From Bacteroidota bacterium (GTDB lineage Bacteria > Bacteroidota > Bacteroidia > Bacteroidales > GCA-2711565): a stretch of DNA of 64,000 nucleotides. The notes below the pieces were generated by a model. The model had not been told where the DNA came from, made no database searches, and worked only from the letters and a program-made list of their open reading frames with translations. Both the position numbers and the translations under genes were made by a program. The DNA lies in contig JAHIVC010000010.1 in assembly GCA_018816945.1 (NCBI GenBank), positions 1-64,000 on the forward strand, given 5' to 3'. Shown here piece after piece: positions 8,506-15,986 of the stretch. Numbering within the stretch: the stretch's first letter is position 1; every line of letters begins with the position of its first letter.

Positions 8506-9595
8506 TTAGTTATTCCCGAATTCCATTAAGTATGCTTTTATAAAATCATTGATTTCACCATCCATCACTGCCTGAACATTCGAGGTTTCATAACTTGTTC
8601 TCAAATCTTTTACCATTTTGTACGGATGCATCACATACGAACGAATTTGTGAACCCCATTCAATTTTTTTCTTGTTCCCTTCAATAGCTGCCTGAGCTTC
8701 TTTTTTCTTTCTGATTTCGATCTCGTATAATTGAGATTTCAACATTCGCAATGCTTTTTCCCGATTCTGTCCTTGTGATCGTGTTTCCTGACATTCTATA
8801 ATTATTCCACTTGGCTCATGACGTAACCGTACTGCGGTTTCTACTTTATTTACATTTTGTCCGCCGGGTCCACCTGCACGAAAAGTATCCCAACTGATGT
8901 CGGAAACATTGATCTCTATATTAATGTCATCATCCACCACAGGGTAAACATAAACCGAAGCAAATGAAGTATGACGACGATTGGCAGAGTCAAATGGCGA
9001 CAACCGCACCAGCCTGTGTACTCCATTTTCTCCTTTTAAGTATCCAAATGCAAAATCGCCTTCAAACTCAAGTGAAACAGACTTGATGCCGGCTCCATCC
9101 CCTTCGTGATAATCCAATTGATTAACCTTATAATTATTTTTTTCACCCCACATGATATACATCCGCATCAACATCTCAGCCCAATCCTGACTTTCTGTTC
9201 CACCGGCTCCCGGATTGATATTCACAATTGCGCTTAAGCGATCTTCCTCTCCCGAAAGCATATTTTTAAATTCCAAATCCTCAATGATCGTTAGAGTTGC
9301 ATTATATTGTTTTTGCCATTCATCTAAACTACCTTCACCGGCATTATAAAATTCATGGATTACCACCAGATCGTCGTAACTATTTAATGCATTTTGAAAA
9401 ACATTGGTCCACCTTTTTTTTTCATTGATTGATTTCAACACCATTTCAGCTTTTTTGGAGTCATTCCAGAATGCCGGGGCTGAAGTCATCTTTTCTTCTT
9501 CAGCAATAAGTTCTAATTTACGATCGATGTCAAAGAAACCTCCTTAAAGCATCCAATCTTTTCTTTAGAATTTTAATTTCTTCCAACGTGGCCAT
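8506..9595 (-). CDS. prfB: Peptide chain release factor 2, with programmed +1 frameshift
   Basis: RF2 ends translation at UGA and UAA codons. The second reading frame carries the SPF anticodon-like loop ([11 protein letters not shown]) and the catalytic GGQ ([14 protein letters not shown]). The first frame begins with ATG at 9595 and encodes 21 residues ([20 protein letters not shown] then L) before an in-frame TGA at 9532-9530. The site reads AGGAGG TTT CTT TGA C, which matches the spacing of the known autoregulatory site. Slipping one base on CTT joins the 21 codons to 341 more, for 362 residues, a normal RF2 length. Low RF2 levels slow decoding of UGA and favour the shift, which gives feedback control. 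This is not a pseudogene. Confidence 0.95.
9529..9544 (-). promoter_or_regulatory. prfB: prfB programmed frameshift site
   Basis: On the minus strand the order is AGGAGG (9544-9539), TTT, slippery CTT, TGA (9532-9530), C. The Shine-Dalgarno-like hexamer, its 3-nt spacing to CTT and the UGAC context match the classical RF2 recoding signal. Confidence 0.9.
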
Positions 9596-9926
9596 TTATT
9601 AAAATAATTTAGTGTTTAAAAACAAATTTACAAAATATTATCCTATCATTTCCTCATGTTTTTGTTTTATGCAGAATAGAAATTAAAGGCTTAAATCTGT
9701 GAGACTATGATATTGATTCTCAAAATCATTTAGCCGAACTCCTGCCAGACGCAGGCTGGGATCCCGAGCGATAGTCGAGGAATTTCATGGGTTTTAATCC
9801 CCACATCTTGATGCGCTATGAAGAATCAAATTTCGATTGAGATAGCTTGTCAGCTTGCTGAGTAGTTTCATTTCACGATAAAAGGATCAATCTGTATGCT
9901 GAAAATAAGGATGAAACAGCATAAAT
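9596..9926. other. 331-bp gap upstream of prfB
   Basis: No gene is seen. A GC-richer fragment at 9741-9780 contains CCTGC.....GCAGG and CCCGAGCGATAGTCGAGG, a small cluster of short inverted repeats unlike the AT-rich surroundings. It resembles the GC-rich scrap at 4208-4237. The prfB promoter should lie close to 9600-9660 on the minus strand, but I see no clear box. Confidence 0.5.
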
Positions 9927-10388
9927 TTAAGGAAGTTCCTTATTTAAGATGTCCCAAACATAACCTGAATGAAAACCCTTGTTAATAGCGTAGGATGCCA
10001 ATTTGTATTTTTTCTTGAGCAGATTTGGCTCTTTTATTTCAATGGCTTTTTTTGAGAGGATTTCTTTCAGTGTTTTGAAGTATTCATCCTCGTCAATTTC
10101 ACTTAGCCCAATTTGGATAATAAGTTCAGGGATTTGTTTTTTCTTTAATTCATAAATGATTTTGTTTTTGCCCCATTTTTTATTTCGAAATTTTCCAACT
10201 GCATAGGATTGGGCAAAACGTTCTTCGTTTAAATAATTATCGGCAACGAGTTGGGCCATTATTTTTTCAGCCACCTTAGGTTGGCTTTTCCACTCAATAA
10301 GTTTTGTTTGCACTTCATAAATCGATCGCTCCTGATAGCTGCAATATTTTTGACATTTTGCCAATAAATACTGGTGATGCTCAGTCAT
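9927..10388 (-). CDS. recX: Regulatory protein RecX
   Basis: RecX binds RecA filaments and limits their recombination and co-protease activity. The 153-residue product has the expected all-helical repeat structure, with family segments CSYQERSIYEVQTKLIEW, LVADNYLNEERFAQSYA, KFRNKKWGKNKIIYELKKK and the final KGFHSGYVWDILNK. The length is normal. Its ATG at 10388 overlaps the end of the LMW-type arsC gene by 8 bp, so it is translated from the same message as that gene and the sirtuin. recA is not in the window. The operon link to a sirtuin and a phosphatase-like reductase says little about function. Confidence 0.88.
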   Translation of the reverse strand: MTEHHQYLLAKCQKYCSYQERSIYEVQTKLIEWKSQPKVAEKIMAQLVADNYLNEERFAQSYAVGKFRNKKWGKNKIIYELKKKQIPELIIQIGLSEIDEDEYFKTLKEILSKKAIEIKEPNLLKKKYKLASYAINKGFHSGYVWDILNKELP

Positions 10389-10815
10389 GGGTGTTATTTT
10401 TTATGTGGTAATAAAATTCAAGAAATTTAGCTTTAATCTGATCGCGTATGGTACGATAAAAATCCATAACCTGAGCTTCGGTCCCGGTTGCCATAGCCGG
10501 ATCGTCGAACCCAATGTGCAACCTATTTTTGACCATGCCTTGAAATACGGGACACTTTTCACGTGCATCATCGCAAACTGTTATTACATAATCGAAAGGG
10601 GAAGTGACAAAGCAATCAAGTTTTCGGGGTCTTGATTTACTAACATCAATGCCCATTTCAGCCATTACTTTAACTGTTCGGGGATTTATGATCTTTCCGG
10701 GTTCTGTTCCGGCAGAAAAAATGTCAAGTTCCGGATCGAAGGATCTTAATATATGTTCGGCCATCTGGCTTCGACATGTATTGCCTGTGCATATGATCAA
10801 TATCTTTGCTTTCAT
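10381..10815 (-). CDS. arsC: Low-molecular-weight phosphatase-type arsenate reductase
   Basis: The 144-residue protein has the phosphate-binding loop CTGNTCRS at residues 9-16 (CX5R) and the redox pair in TVCDDAREKCPVF (about residues 81-89). This is the three-cysteine layout of thioredoxin-coupled arsenate reductases such as that of plasmid pI258. It is unrelated in fold to the ArsC at 8156-8494. There is no ars regulator, ACR3 or ArsB in the window. It lies between the sirtuin (5-bp gap) and recX (8-bp overlap). An ordinary protein-tyrosine phosphatase is less likely because of the extra cysteines. Confidence 0.85.
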   Translation of the reverse strand: MKAKILIICTGNTCRSQMAEHILRSFDPELDIFSAGTEPGKIINPRTVKVMAEMGIDVSKSRPRKLDCFVTSPFDYVITVCDDAREKCPVFQGMVKNRLHIGFDDPAMATGTEAQVMDFYRTIRDQIKAKFLEFYYHIKNNTHD

Positions 10816-10820
10816 TTGGT

Positions 10821-11507
10821 TTAATTCTGAAGTAATTGTTTAACAAGCTTCGGTAATCCTTCAACGGCTGTTTTGCGGTGAACCGTTAAATTTCTCATGT
10901 TAATATTGTTCGGAGCATTCGGATCAATTAAATATTTAACACTCTCGTTTGGGGCTTCATTTACCAGCAATGCTGCAGGATAGACTGTTAAAGATGTTCC
11001 TATCACGATTAAAATATCTGCTTTAGCAACAATTTCACTTGCCTTTGAGAAATTAGGAACACTTTCGCCAAACCAAACAATATGAGGCCGTAATTGTGAA
11101 CCTTTTTCGCAAAAATCCCCCAGCTTTAACTCCCAACCTACCATCTGATAAACCAAGCCTTCATCCATGGTGCTTCTTACTTTTTTCAATTCACCATGCA
11201 GATGTAATACCTTTGCTGATCCTGCCCTTTCATGCAAATCATCAACATTTTGAGTAATGATCTGAACATCGAATTTGTCTTCTAATTTAACCAGTGCATG
11301 ATGTGCAATGTTTGGTTCTACTTCAAGCAGTTGTTTTCGTCTTTGGTTATAAAAATCGAGTACCACTTGGGGTTCTCGCTGCCATGCATTAGGACTGGCT
11401 ACTTCCTCTATTTTGTAATTATTCCATAATCCATCCTGATCCCTGAAAGTTTTAAGTCCGCTTTCAGCACTCATACCTGCGCCGGTTAGTACTATTATTT
11501 TTTTCAT
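10821..11507 (-). CDS. cobB: NAD-dependent protein deacylase, Sir2 family
   Basis: The 228-residue sirtuin removes acyl groups from lysine using NAD+. It has the NAD-binding GAGMSAESGLKTFRD, the ITQNVDDLHERAG motif and the catalytic His in HLHGEL. PHIVWFGESVP and GTSLTVYPAA complete the Rossmann part. The small zinc module is altered: the first Cys-X2-Cys expected after HGEL is replaced by KKVRSTMDEG, and only one Cys (GDFCEKG) remains, so this form probably does not bind zinc. A Tyr/Arg pair that marks desuccinylases is not obvious. The gene is first in the unit sirtuin-arsC-recX. Confidence 0.9.
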   Translation of the reverse strand: MKKIIVLTGAGMSAESGLKTFRDQDGLWNNYKIEEVASPNAWQREPQVVLDFYNQRRKQLLEVEPNIAHHALVKLEDKFDVQIITQNVDDLHERAGSAKVLHLHGELKKVRSTMDEGLVYQMVGWELKLGDFCEKGSQLRPHIVWFGESVPNFSKASEIVAKADILIVIGTSLTVYPAALLVNEAPNESVKYLIDPNAPNNINMRNLTVHRKTAVEGLPKLVKQLLQN

Positions 11508-11553
11508 GCAATTAAGTTAACCGGATGATTTGTTTTACAGGTTAAATTTAAAC

Positions 11554-11581
11554 AAAAAAAGCACCCTAATCAATAGGATGC
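11554..11581 (-). terminator. Rho-independent terminator of mdh
   Basis: GCATCCTA and TAGGGTGC pair over 8 bp (one G-U) at 11561-11581. On the minus strand the hairpin is followed by seven T residues (11560-11554). It lies 27 bp past the mdh stop. Confidence 0.8.
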
Positions 11582-11608
11582 CTTTAAATTCAATATTATG
11601 CATTGATT

Positions 11609-12547
11609 TTAAAATAATTTCATATCATCCAATACCTTCATTACCTTTTTTAAATCTTTTGCTGAATCCTGTAATAATTTAGTTTCTTCTTCGTTGAGCT
11701 TAAGTTCGAAAATGGTTTCAACCCCTTTGCTGCCAAGCTTTACAGGAACTCCCATATAGATGTCTTTTAAACCATATTCGCCTTGTAGCCATGCACAACA
11801 AGGGAATATTCGTTTTTGATCATCAACGATAGCTTCAACCATCTGAGCTGCGGCAGCACCCGGTGCATACCATGCGGAAGTACCCATGAGGTTAACTAAT
11901 TCGCCACCCCCCATACGGGTACGGGTTACAATTTTATCAATTTCATCTTTACCAAGTAATTCGGTAATTGGAATGCCATTTACAGAGGTATAGCGAGGCA
12001 AAGGAACCATGGAGTCTCCATGCCCTCCCAGGGATAATGATAAGATATCTTTTGGAGAAACGTTCAGGGCTTCAGCAATAAATGCCCGATACCTTCCGGT
12101 ATCTAAAATTCCTGCCATCCCAAATACTTTATTTGAAGGTTTGTTTGCGGCTAAATATGCTGCGTAAGTCATAACGTCTAAAGGATTTGAAACAACAATT
12201 ATTATTGCTTCAGGCGAGTATTTCACTACCTTTTCAGTTACATCTTTAACAATACTGGCATTAGTCTTGATCAGGTCGTCTCTTGTCATCCCTGGCTTGC
12301 GAGGTATTCCTGAAGTAATAACAACAACTCCCGAGCCTTTGGTTTTTAAATAATCATTTGTTACCCCTGTTACCCTAGTATTAAAATTATTAATAGAAGA
12401 GGTTTGCCAAATATCCAGCGCTTTGCCTTCAGCAACACCTTCTTTGATATCAACCAGTACCACTTCCCGGGCCAAATCTTTATGTGCAATCACATTAGCA
12501 CAAGTCGCGCCAACATTACCAGCTCCAACAACAGTTATTTTATTCAT
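11609..12547 (-). CDS. mdh: Malate dehydrogenase
   Basis: The 312-residue enzyme oxidises malate to oxaloacetate with NAD+. It is of the lactate-dehydrogenase-like type: GAGNVGATCA at residues 8-17 is the NAD site, SGIPRKPGMTRDDL carries substrate-binding arginines, VVSNPLDVMTYAAY is the usual Asn segment, and the catalytic His is in SLGGHGDSMVPLP. Arg rather than Gln in the RKPGMTR loop supports malate over lactate. It has its own promoter (12591-12621) and terminator (11554-11581), so it is a single-gene unit. Two fumarases and malic enzyme lie nearby on the same strand. Confidence 0.95.
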   Translation of the reverse strand: MNKITVVGAGNVGATCANVIAHKDLAREVVLVDIKEGVAEGKALDIWQTSSINNFNTRVTGVTNDYLKTKGSGVVVITSGIPRKPGMTRDDLIKTNASIVKDVTEKVVKYSPEAIIIVVSNPLDVMTYAAYLAANKPSNKVFGMAGILDTGRYRAFIAEALNVSPKDILSLSLGGHGDSMVPLPRYTSVNGIPITELLGKDEIDKIVTRTRMGGGELVNLMGTSAWYAPGAAAAQMVEAIVDDQKRIFPCCAWLQGEYGLKDIYMGVPVKLGSKGVETIFELKLNEEETKLLQDSAKDLKKVMKVLDDMKLF

Positions 12548-12590
12548 ATTTGTGTGTTTTTAGTTTTTAATTTGGTAGTGACATTTTTCA

Positions 12591-12621
12591 CAAATATATA
12601 AATATCTGATTGTTAAAACAA
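12591..12621 (-). promoter_or_regulatory. Bacteroidota-type promoter of mdh
   Basis: On the minus strand TATATTTG (12598-12591) matches the TAnnTTTG -7 box. A TTG (12621-12619) lies 20 bp before it, in the place of the -33 box. The start codon is 44 bp further on. Confidence 0.55.
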
Positions 12622-12718
12622 TAACAATGCTTATTTATATGAGTTTATAAATTGAGGATATTTTTTGAATAAAATTTGGCGTTTAAGATTTAAAAGTAAA
12701 TCTTCATTAATCCGCATA

Positions 12719-12747
12719 AAAAAGGTCACCCGGAAGATGACCTTTTT
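12719..12747 (-). terminator. Bidirectional terminator after malic enzyme
   Basis: AAAAAGGTCA (12719-12728) pairs perfectly with TGACCTTTTT (12738-12747) around a 9-nt loop. The stem gives T-tracts on either strand. It lies 56 bp past the malic enzyme stop. Confidence 0.85.
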
Positions 12748-12802
12748 ATAATTTGATTATTAGTTTTAGAGATTAAATTGTCAAATTTTCAAAACTCCTG
12801 TA

Positions 12803-15094
12803 TTAACAATTCTCACCTTTATCTCTTTTGGCAGTACATTGGGCATCAACAACAGAGATCATTACCATGTTTACGATATCATTAACGCTACTTCCCATGT
12901 TCAATACATGAACTGATTTATTCATCCCATTAATAACAGGCCCAATTACTTCATAATGCCCCATTTCCTGCATCAATTTATAAGCCACATTAGCTGCGGT
13001 TAAATAAGGGAATATTAAAGCGTTAGCAGGTGCTCCTGCAAGCTTTGAAAATGGGAAATTTTCATTGAGCATTTCTGCATTTAAAGCAACGTTGGCCTGC
13101 ATTTCACCATCCACAATCATGTCTGGATATTCTTTGTGCAGTTTAGCTACGGCAATTCGTTGTTTTTTTGGAATTTCACCATCGTTTGACCCAAAGTTTG
13201 AATAAGATAAGAATGCTACTCTGGGCTTAATCTTAAATTGTTCAATTGCATAAGTTGTTTGTAATGTTATTTCAACCAGCGTATCAACATCCGGATTTTT
13301 ATTAACAGTGCAATCGGCAAAGAAAATTGGGCCCATTTTCGAGTTGATGATATACATCCCGGATACAATATTGGCATTTGGTTTCATCCCAATAATTTGT
13401 AAAGCTGGTTTCAAGGTATCGGGGTAATTTCGTGTTAAGCCTGATATCATTGCATCTGCATATCCTGTTTCAACCAGCATCGGGCCATAATAATTACGAT
13501 GTTGCATCAAATCTTTAGCAGCAGTTAAGGTGACACCTCTTCTTTGACGTTTTGTATAAAGGATTTCTGCAAATCCACGACGACGGGTTTTTTCCTCATC
13601 TGATTTTGGATCTATAATATCAACTCCACTTAATTCTAAGTTATTGGTGGCAATTAAATTCTTGATGACTTCAACATTTCCTAGCAGAATGGGAGTTGCT
13701 ATCTGTTCATTGAGTACAATTTCGGCTGCCTTTAACATTTTATAATTTTCAGCTTCAGCAAATACTACTCGTTTTGGATCTCTTTTTGCCCTTGCTTTAA
13801 TTTGTCTGACAATTGGATTACTTACCCCAAGTCGCTTACGAAGTTCATCACGATAGGCATCCCAATCGGTTATTGGCTTCAGGGCCACACCAGAATCCAT
13901 TGCTGCTTTTGCAACTGCAGGAGCTACATGTTCGATGAGGCGTGGATCAATAGGTTTTGGTATAATATAATCTTTTCCAAATTTTAAATTAGTTGCATGA
14001 TAGGCAATGTTGACTTGCTCAGGAACTGGTTCTTGTGCTAATTTTGCCAATGCATAGGATGCGGCCAATTTCATTTCATCATTGATACATGTTGCACGGA
14101 CATCCATAGCACCTCTAAATATAAAGGGGAATCCCAACACATTATTAACCTGATTTGGATAATCGGATCTTCCTGTACCCATAATAAGGTCTTCTCTAAC
14201 AGAGACAGCTTCGTCGTACATGATTTCGGGAACCGGGTTTGCGCATGCAAAAACGATTGGATTTTTCGCCATAGAGCGTAACATGTCCTTTGAGAAGACT
14301 CCAGCTACGGAGAGTCCCAAAAACATATCTGCATCAACAATAGCTTCAGCAAGAGTGTGAACGTTTCTGCTTGTGGTAAATTGTTTCTTTGATTCATTCA
14401 GGTCGGTACGCGAAATATGTAATACACCTTTCGAATCGAGCATGATTACATTTTCACGTTTTACCCCGAGCGCAACGTAAAGTTTGGTGCATGAGATAGC
14501 AGCAGCACCAGCTCCATTTACAACTATCTTAATTTTTTCTATTTTCTTCTTATTGATTTTAAGCGCATTAAGAAGACCGGCAGCAGTAATAATAGCTGTT
14601 CCATGCTGATCATCGTGCATAACCGGGATATTTAGTTTTGCTTTGATCCTTTCTTCAATTTCAAAACATTCGGGAGCTTTGATGTCCTCAAGGTTTATCC
14701 CACCGAATGTTGGAGCAATGTTAATTACTGTTTCAACAAATTTGTCTATGTCTTTGGTATCGACTTCAATATCAAAAACATCAAGATCAGCAAAAATTTT
14801 AAAAAGGAGCCCCTTACCTTCCATTACTGGTTTTCCTGCTTCCGGGCCAATGTCGCCCAATCCTAGAACTGCTGTTCCGTTTGAAATTACTGCTACCAAA
14901 TTTCCTTTCGCAGTATATTTGTAAACATCTTCGGGATTATCTTTAATTTTCAAACAGGGATCAGCAACCCCTGGAGTATAAGCCAAAGATAAATCTCTTT
15001 GTGTAGAATATGGCTTGGTTGGAACCACTTCTATTTTGCCGGGTCTTCCTTCAGAATGATAGATTAAGGCATCTTTTCTAAATAAATTATCCAT
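12803..15094 (-). CDS. maeB: NADP-dependent malic enzyme with phosphotransacetylase-like domain
   Basis: The 763-residue protein converts malate to pyruvate and CO2 while reducing NADP+. The malic enzyme part covers residues 1-420: SLAYTPGVADPC (catalytic Tyr), PVMEGKGLLFK (Lys), the metal-binding DDQHGTA, and VVNGAGAAAISC for the cofactor. A phosphotransacetylase-like half follows from about 430 (RVVFAEAENYKMLKAAEIV, VDGEMQANVALN); in MaeB this part is regulatory and senses acetyl-CoA. I take ATG at 15094 (MDNLFRKDALIYH); the open frame extends 14 codons further but that part is unlike the family. The gene is followed by a strong terminator at 12719-12747. Confidence 0.93.
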   Translation of the reverse strand: MDNLFRKDALIYHSEGRPGKIEVVPTKPYSTQRDLSLAYTPGVADPCLKIKDNPEDVYKYTAKGNLVAVISNGTAVLGLGDIGPEAGKPVMEGKGLLFKIFADLDVFDIEVDTKDIDKFVETVINIAPTFGGINLEDIKAPECFEIEERIKAKLNIPVMHDDQHGTAIITAAGLLNALKINKKKIEKIKIVVNGAGAAAISCTKLYVALGVKRENVIMLDSKGVLHISRTDLNESKKQFTTSRNVHTLAEAIVDADMFLGLSVAGVFSKDMLRSMAKNPIVFACANPVPEIMYDEAVSVREDLIMGTGRSDYPNQVNNVLGFPFIFRGAMDVRATCINDEMKLAASYALAKLAQEPVPEQVNIAYHATNLKFGKDYIIPKPIDPRLIEHVAPAVAKAAMDSGVALKPITDWDAYRDELRKRLGVSNPIVRQIKARAKRDPKRVVFAEAENYKMLKAAEIVLNEQIATPILLGNVEVIKNLIATNNLELSGVDIIDPKSDEEKTRRRGFAEILYTKRQRRGVTLTAAKDLMQHRNYYGPMLVETGYADAMISGLTRNYPDTLKPALQIIGMKPNANIVSGMYIINSKMGPIFFADCTVNKNPDVDTLVEITLQTTYAIEQFKIKPRVAFLSYSNFGSNDGEIPKKQRIAVAKLHKEYPDMIVDGEMQANVALNAEMLNENFPFSKLAGAPANALIFPYLTAANVAYKLMQEMGHYEVIGPVINGMNKSVHVLNMGSSVNDIVNMVMISVVDAQCTAKRDKGENC

Positions 15095-15334
15095 TACTTT
15101 AAGTTTATTGTGAATATCTAAACAAATGAGATACAAATTTAATAATATCTATCTTACGTATGATTGAAATCCCTTATATATACTGATTAAAAATTATTCT
15201 TTGAAACATAGTCATTTGCAATGAAAACGGTTCTATTTTAGCGTAGTCAAATTTTTATCATAAAATTAAATTTGTACTTTTACTCGCTCGCAAAGTAGCA
15301 ACTGTTTTGAAATAATAACCCAAAATCCGAATAG

Positions 15335-15919
15335 ATGTATTCATATATCGAAGGAAATTTAGTTGAAAAAACACCTACCTATGTGGTAATTGATGTGAAC
15401 GGTATTGGATATCAGATTCATATTTCTCTTCATACTTATGCCCAAATTGAAGGATTAAAACGATGCAGATTACATACCCACTTTGTTGTAAGAGAAGATG
15501 CTCAACTTTTATATGGTTTCCATTCCATCAATGAGCGAAAATTATTTGTTCAATTGATTTCTGTATCAGGTGTTGGAGCCAATATCGCTCGCTTAATTTT
15601 ATCGTCGATGAGCCCAAATGAAATTGTTGCAAACATATTAAGCAGCAATATTGCCGCAATGCAATCGGTTAAGGGGATTGGTGGCAAAACTGCCCAAAGG
15701 ATTATTATTGATTTAAAAGATAAATTGGAAAAAGGAGATGGGATGGTTGATAATATTCAGTTTGCACACAATACAAAAAAGGAAGAGGCGTTATCTGGAT
15801 TGGTGGTTCTTGGTTTTAATAAAAACCTTGCATCAAAAGCCATTGATAAAGTTCTTGAAGCTAAAGGTAGCGACCTTAGTGTTGAGGAATTGATCAAAAA
15901 TGTATTAAAATCATTTTAA
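15335..15919 (+). CDS. ruvA: Holliday junction DNA helicase subunit RuvA
   Basis: RuvA binds the four-way junction as a tetramer and loads the RuvB motor. The 194-residue protein has the three expected parts: the N-terminal OB fold (YSYIEGNLVEKTPTYVVIDV), a double helix-hairpin-helix region (LISVSGVGANIARLIL and MQSVKGIGGKTAQRIIIDL) and the C-terminal RuvB-binding three-helix domain (KKEEALSGLVVLGFNKNLAS). A TAAATTTG box at 15267-15274 may be its -7 element. sprA follows after 67 bp, a neighbour order shared by many Bacteroidota. Confidence 0.95.
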   Translation: MYSYIEGNLVEKTPTYVVIDVNGIGYQIHISLHTYAQIEGLKRCRLHTHFVVREDAQLLYGFHSINERKLFVQLISVSGVGANIARLILSSMSPNEIVANILSSNIAAMQSVKGIGGKTAQRIIIDLKDKLEKGDGMVDNIQFAHNTKKEEALSGLVVLGFNKNLASKAIDKVLEAKGSDLSVEELIKNVLKSF

Positions 15920-15986
15920 CCTTTGCTTTTTTTGGATTTAAAATCATGATCGTTTCATTTTATGTTTTAATAATCGTATTCATTCT

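Noticed and set aside
9489-9595. prfB appearing as a pseudogene with an in-frame TGA
   Set aside because: The AGGAGG-CTT-TGA-C context is the known programmed frameshift and the joined product has normal RF2 length.
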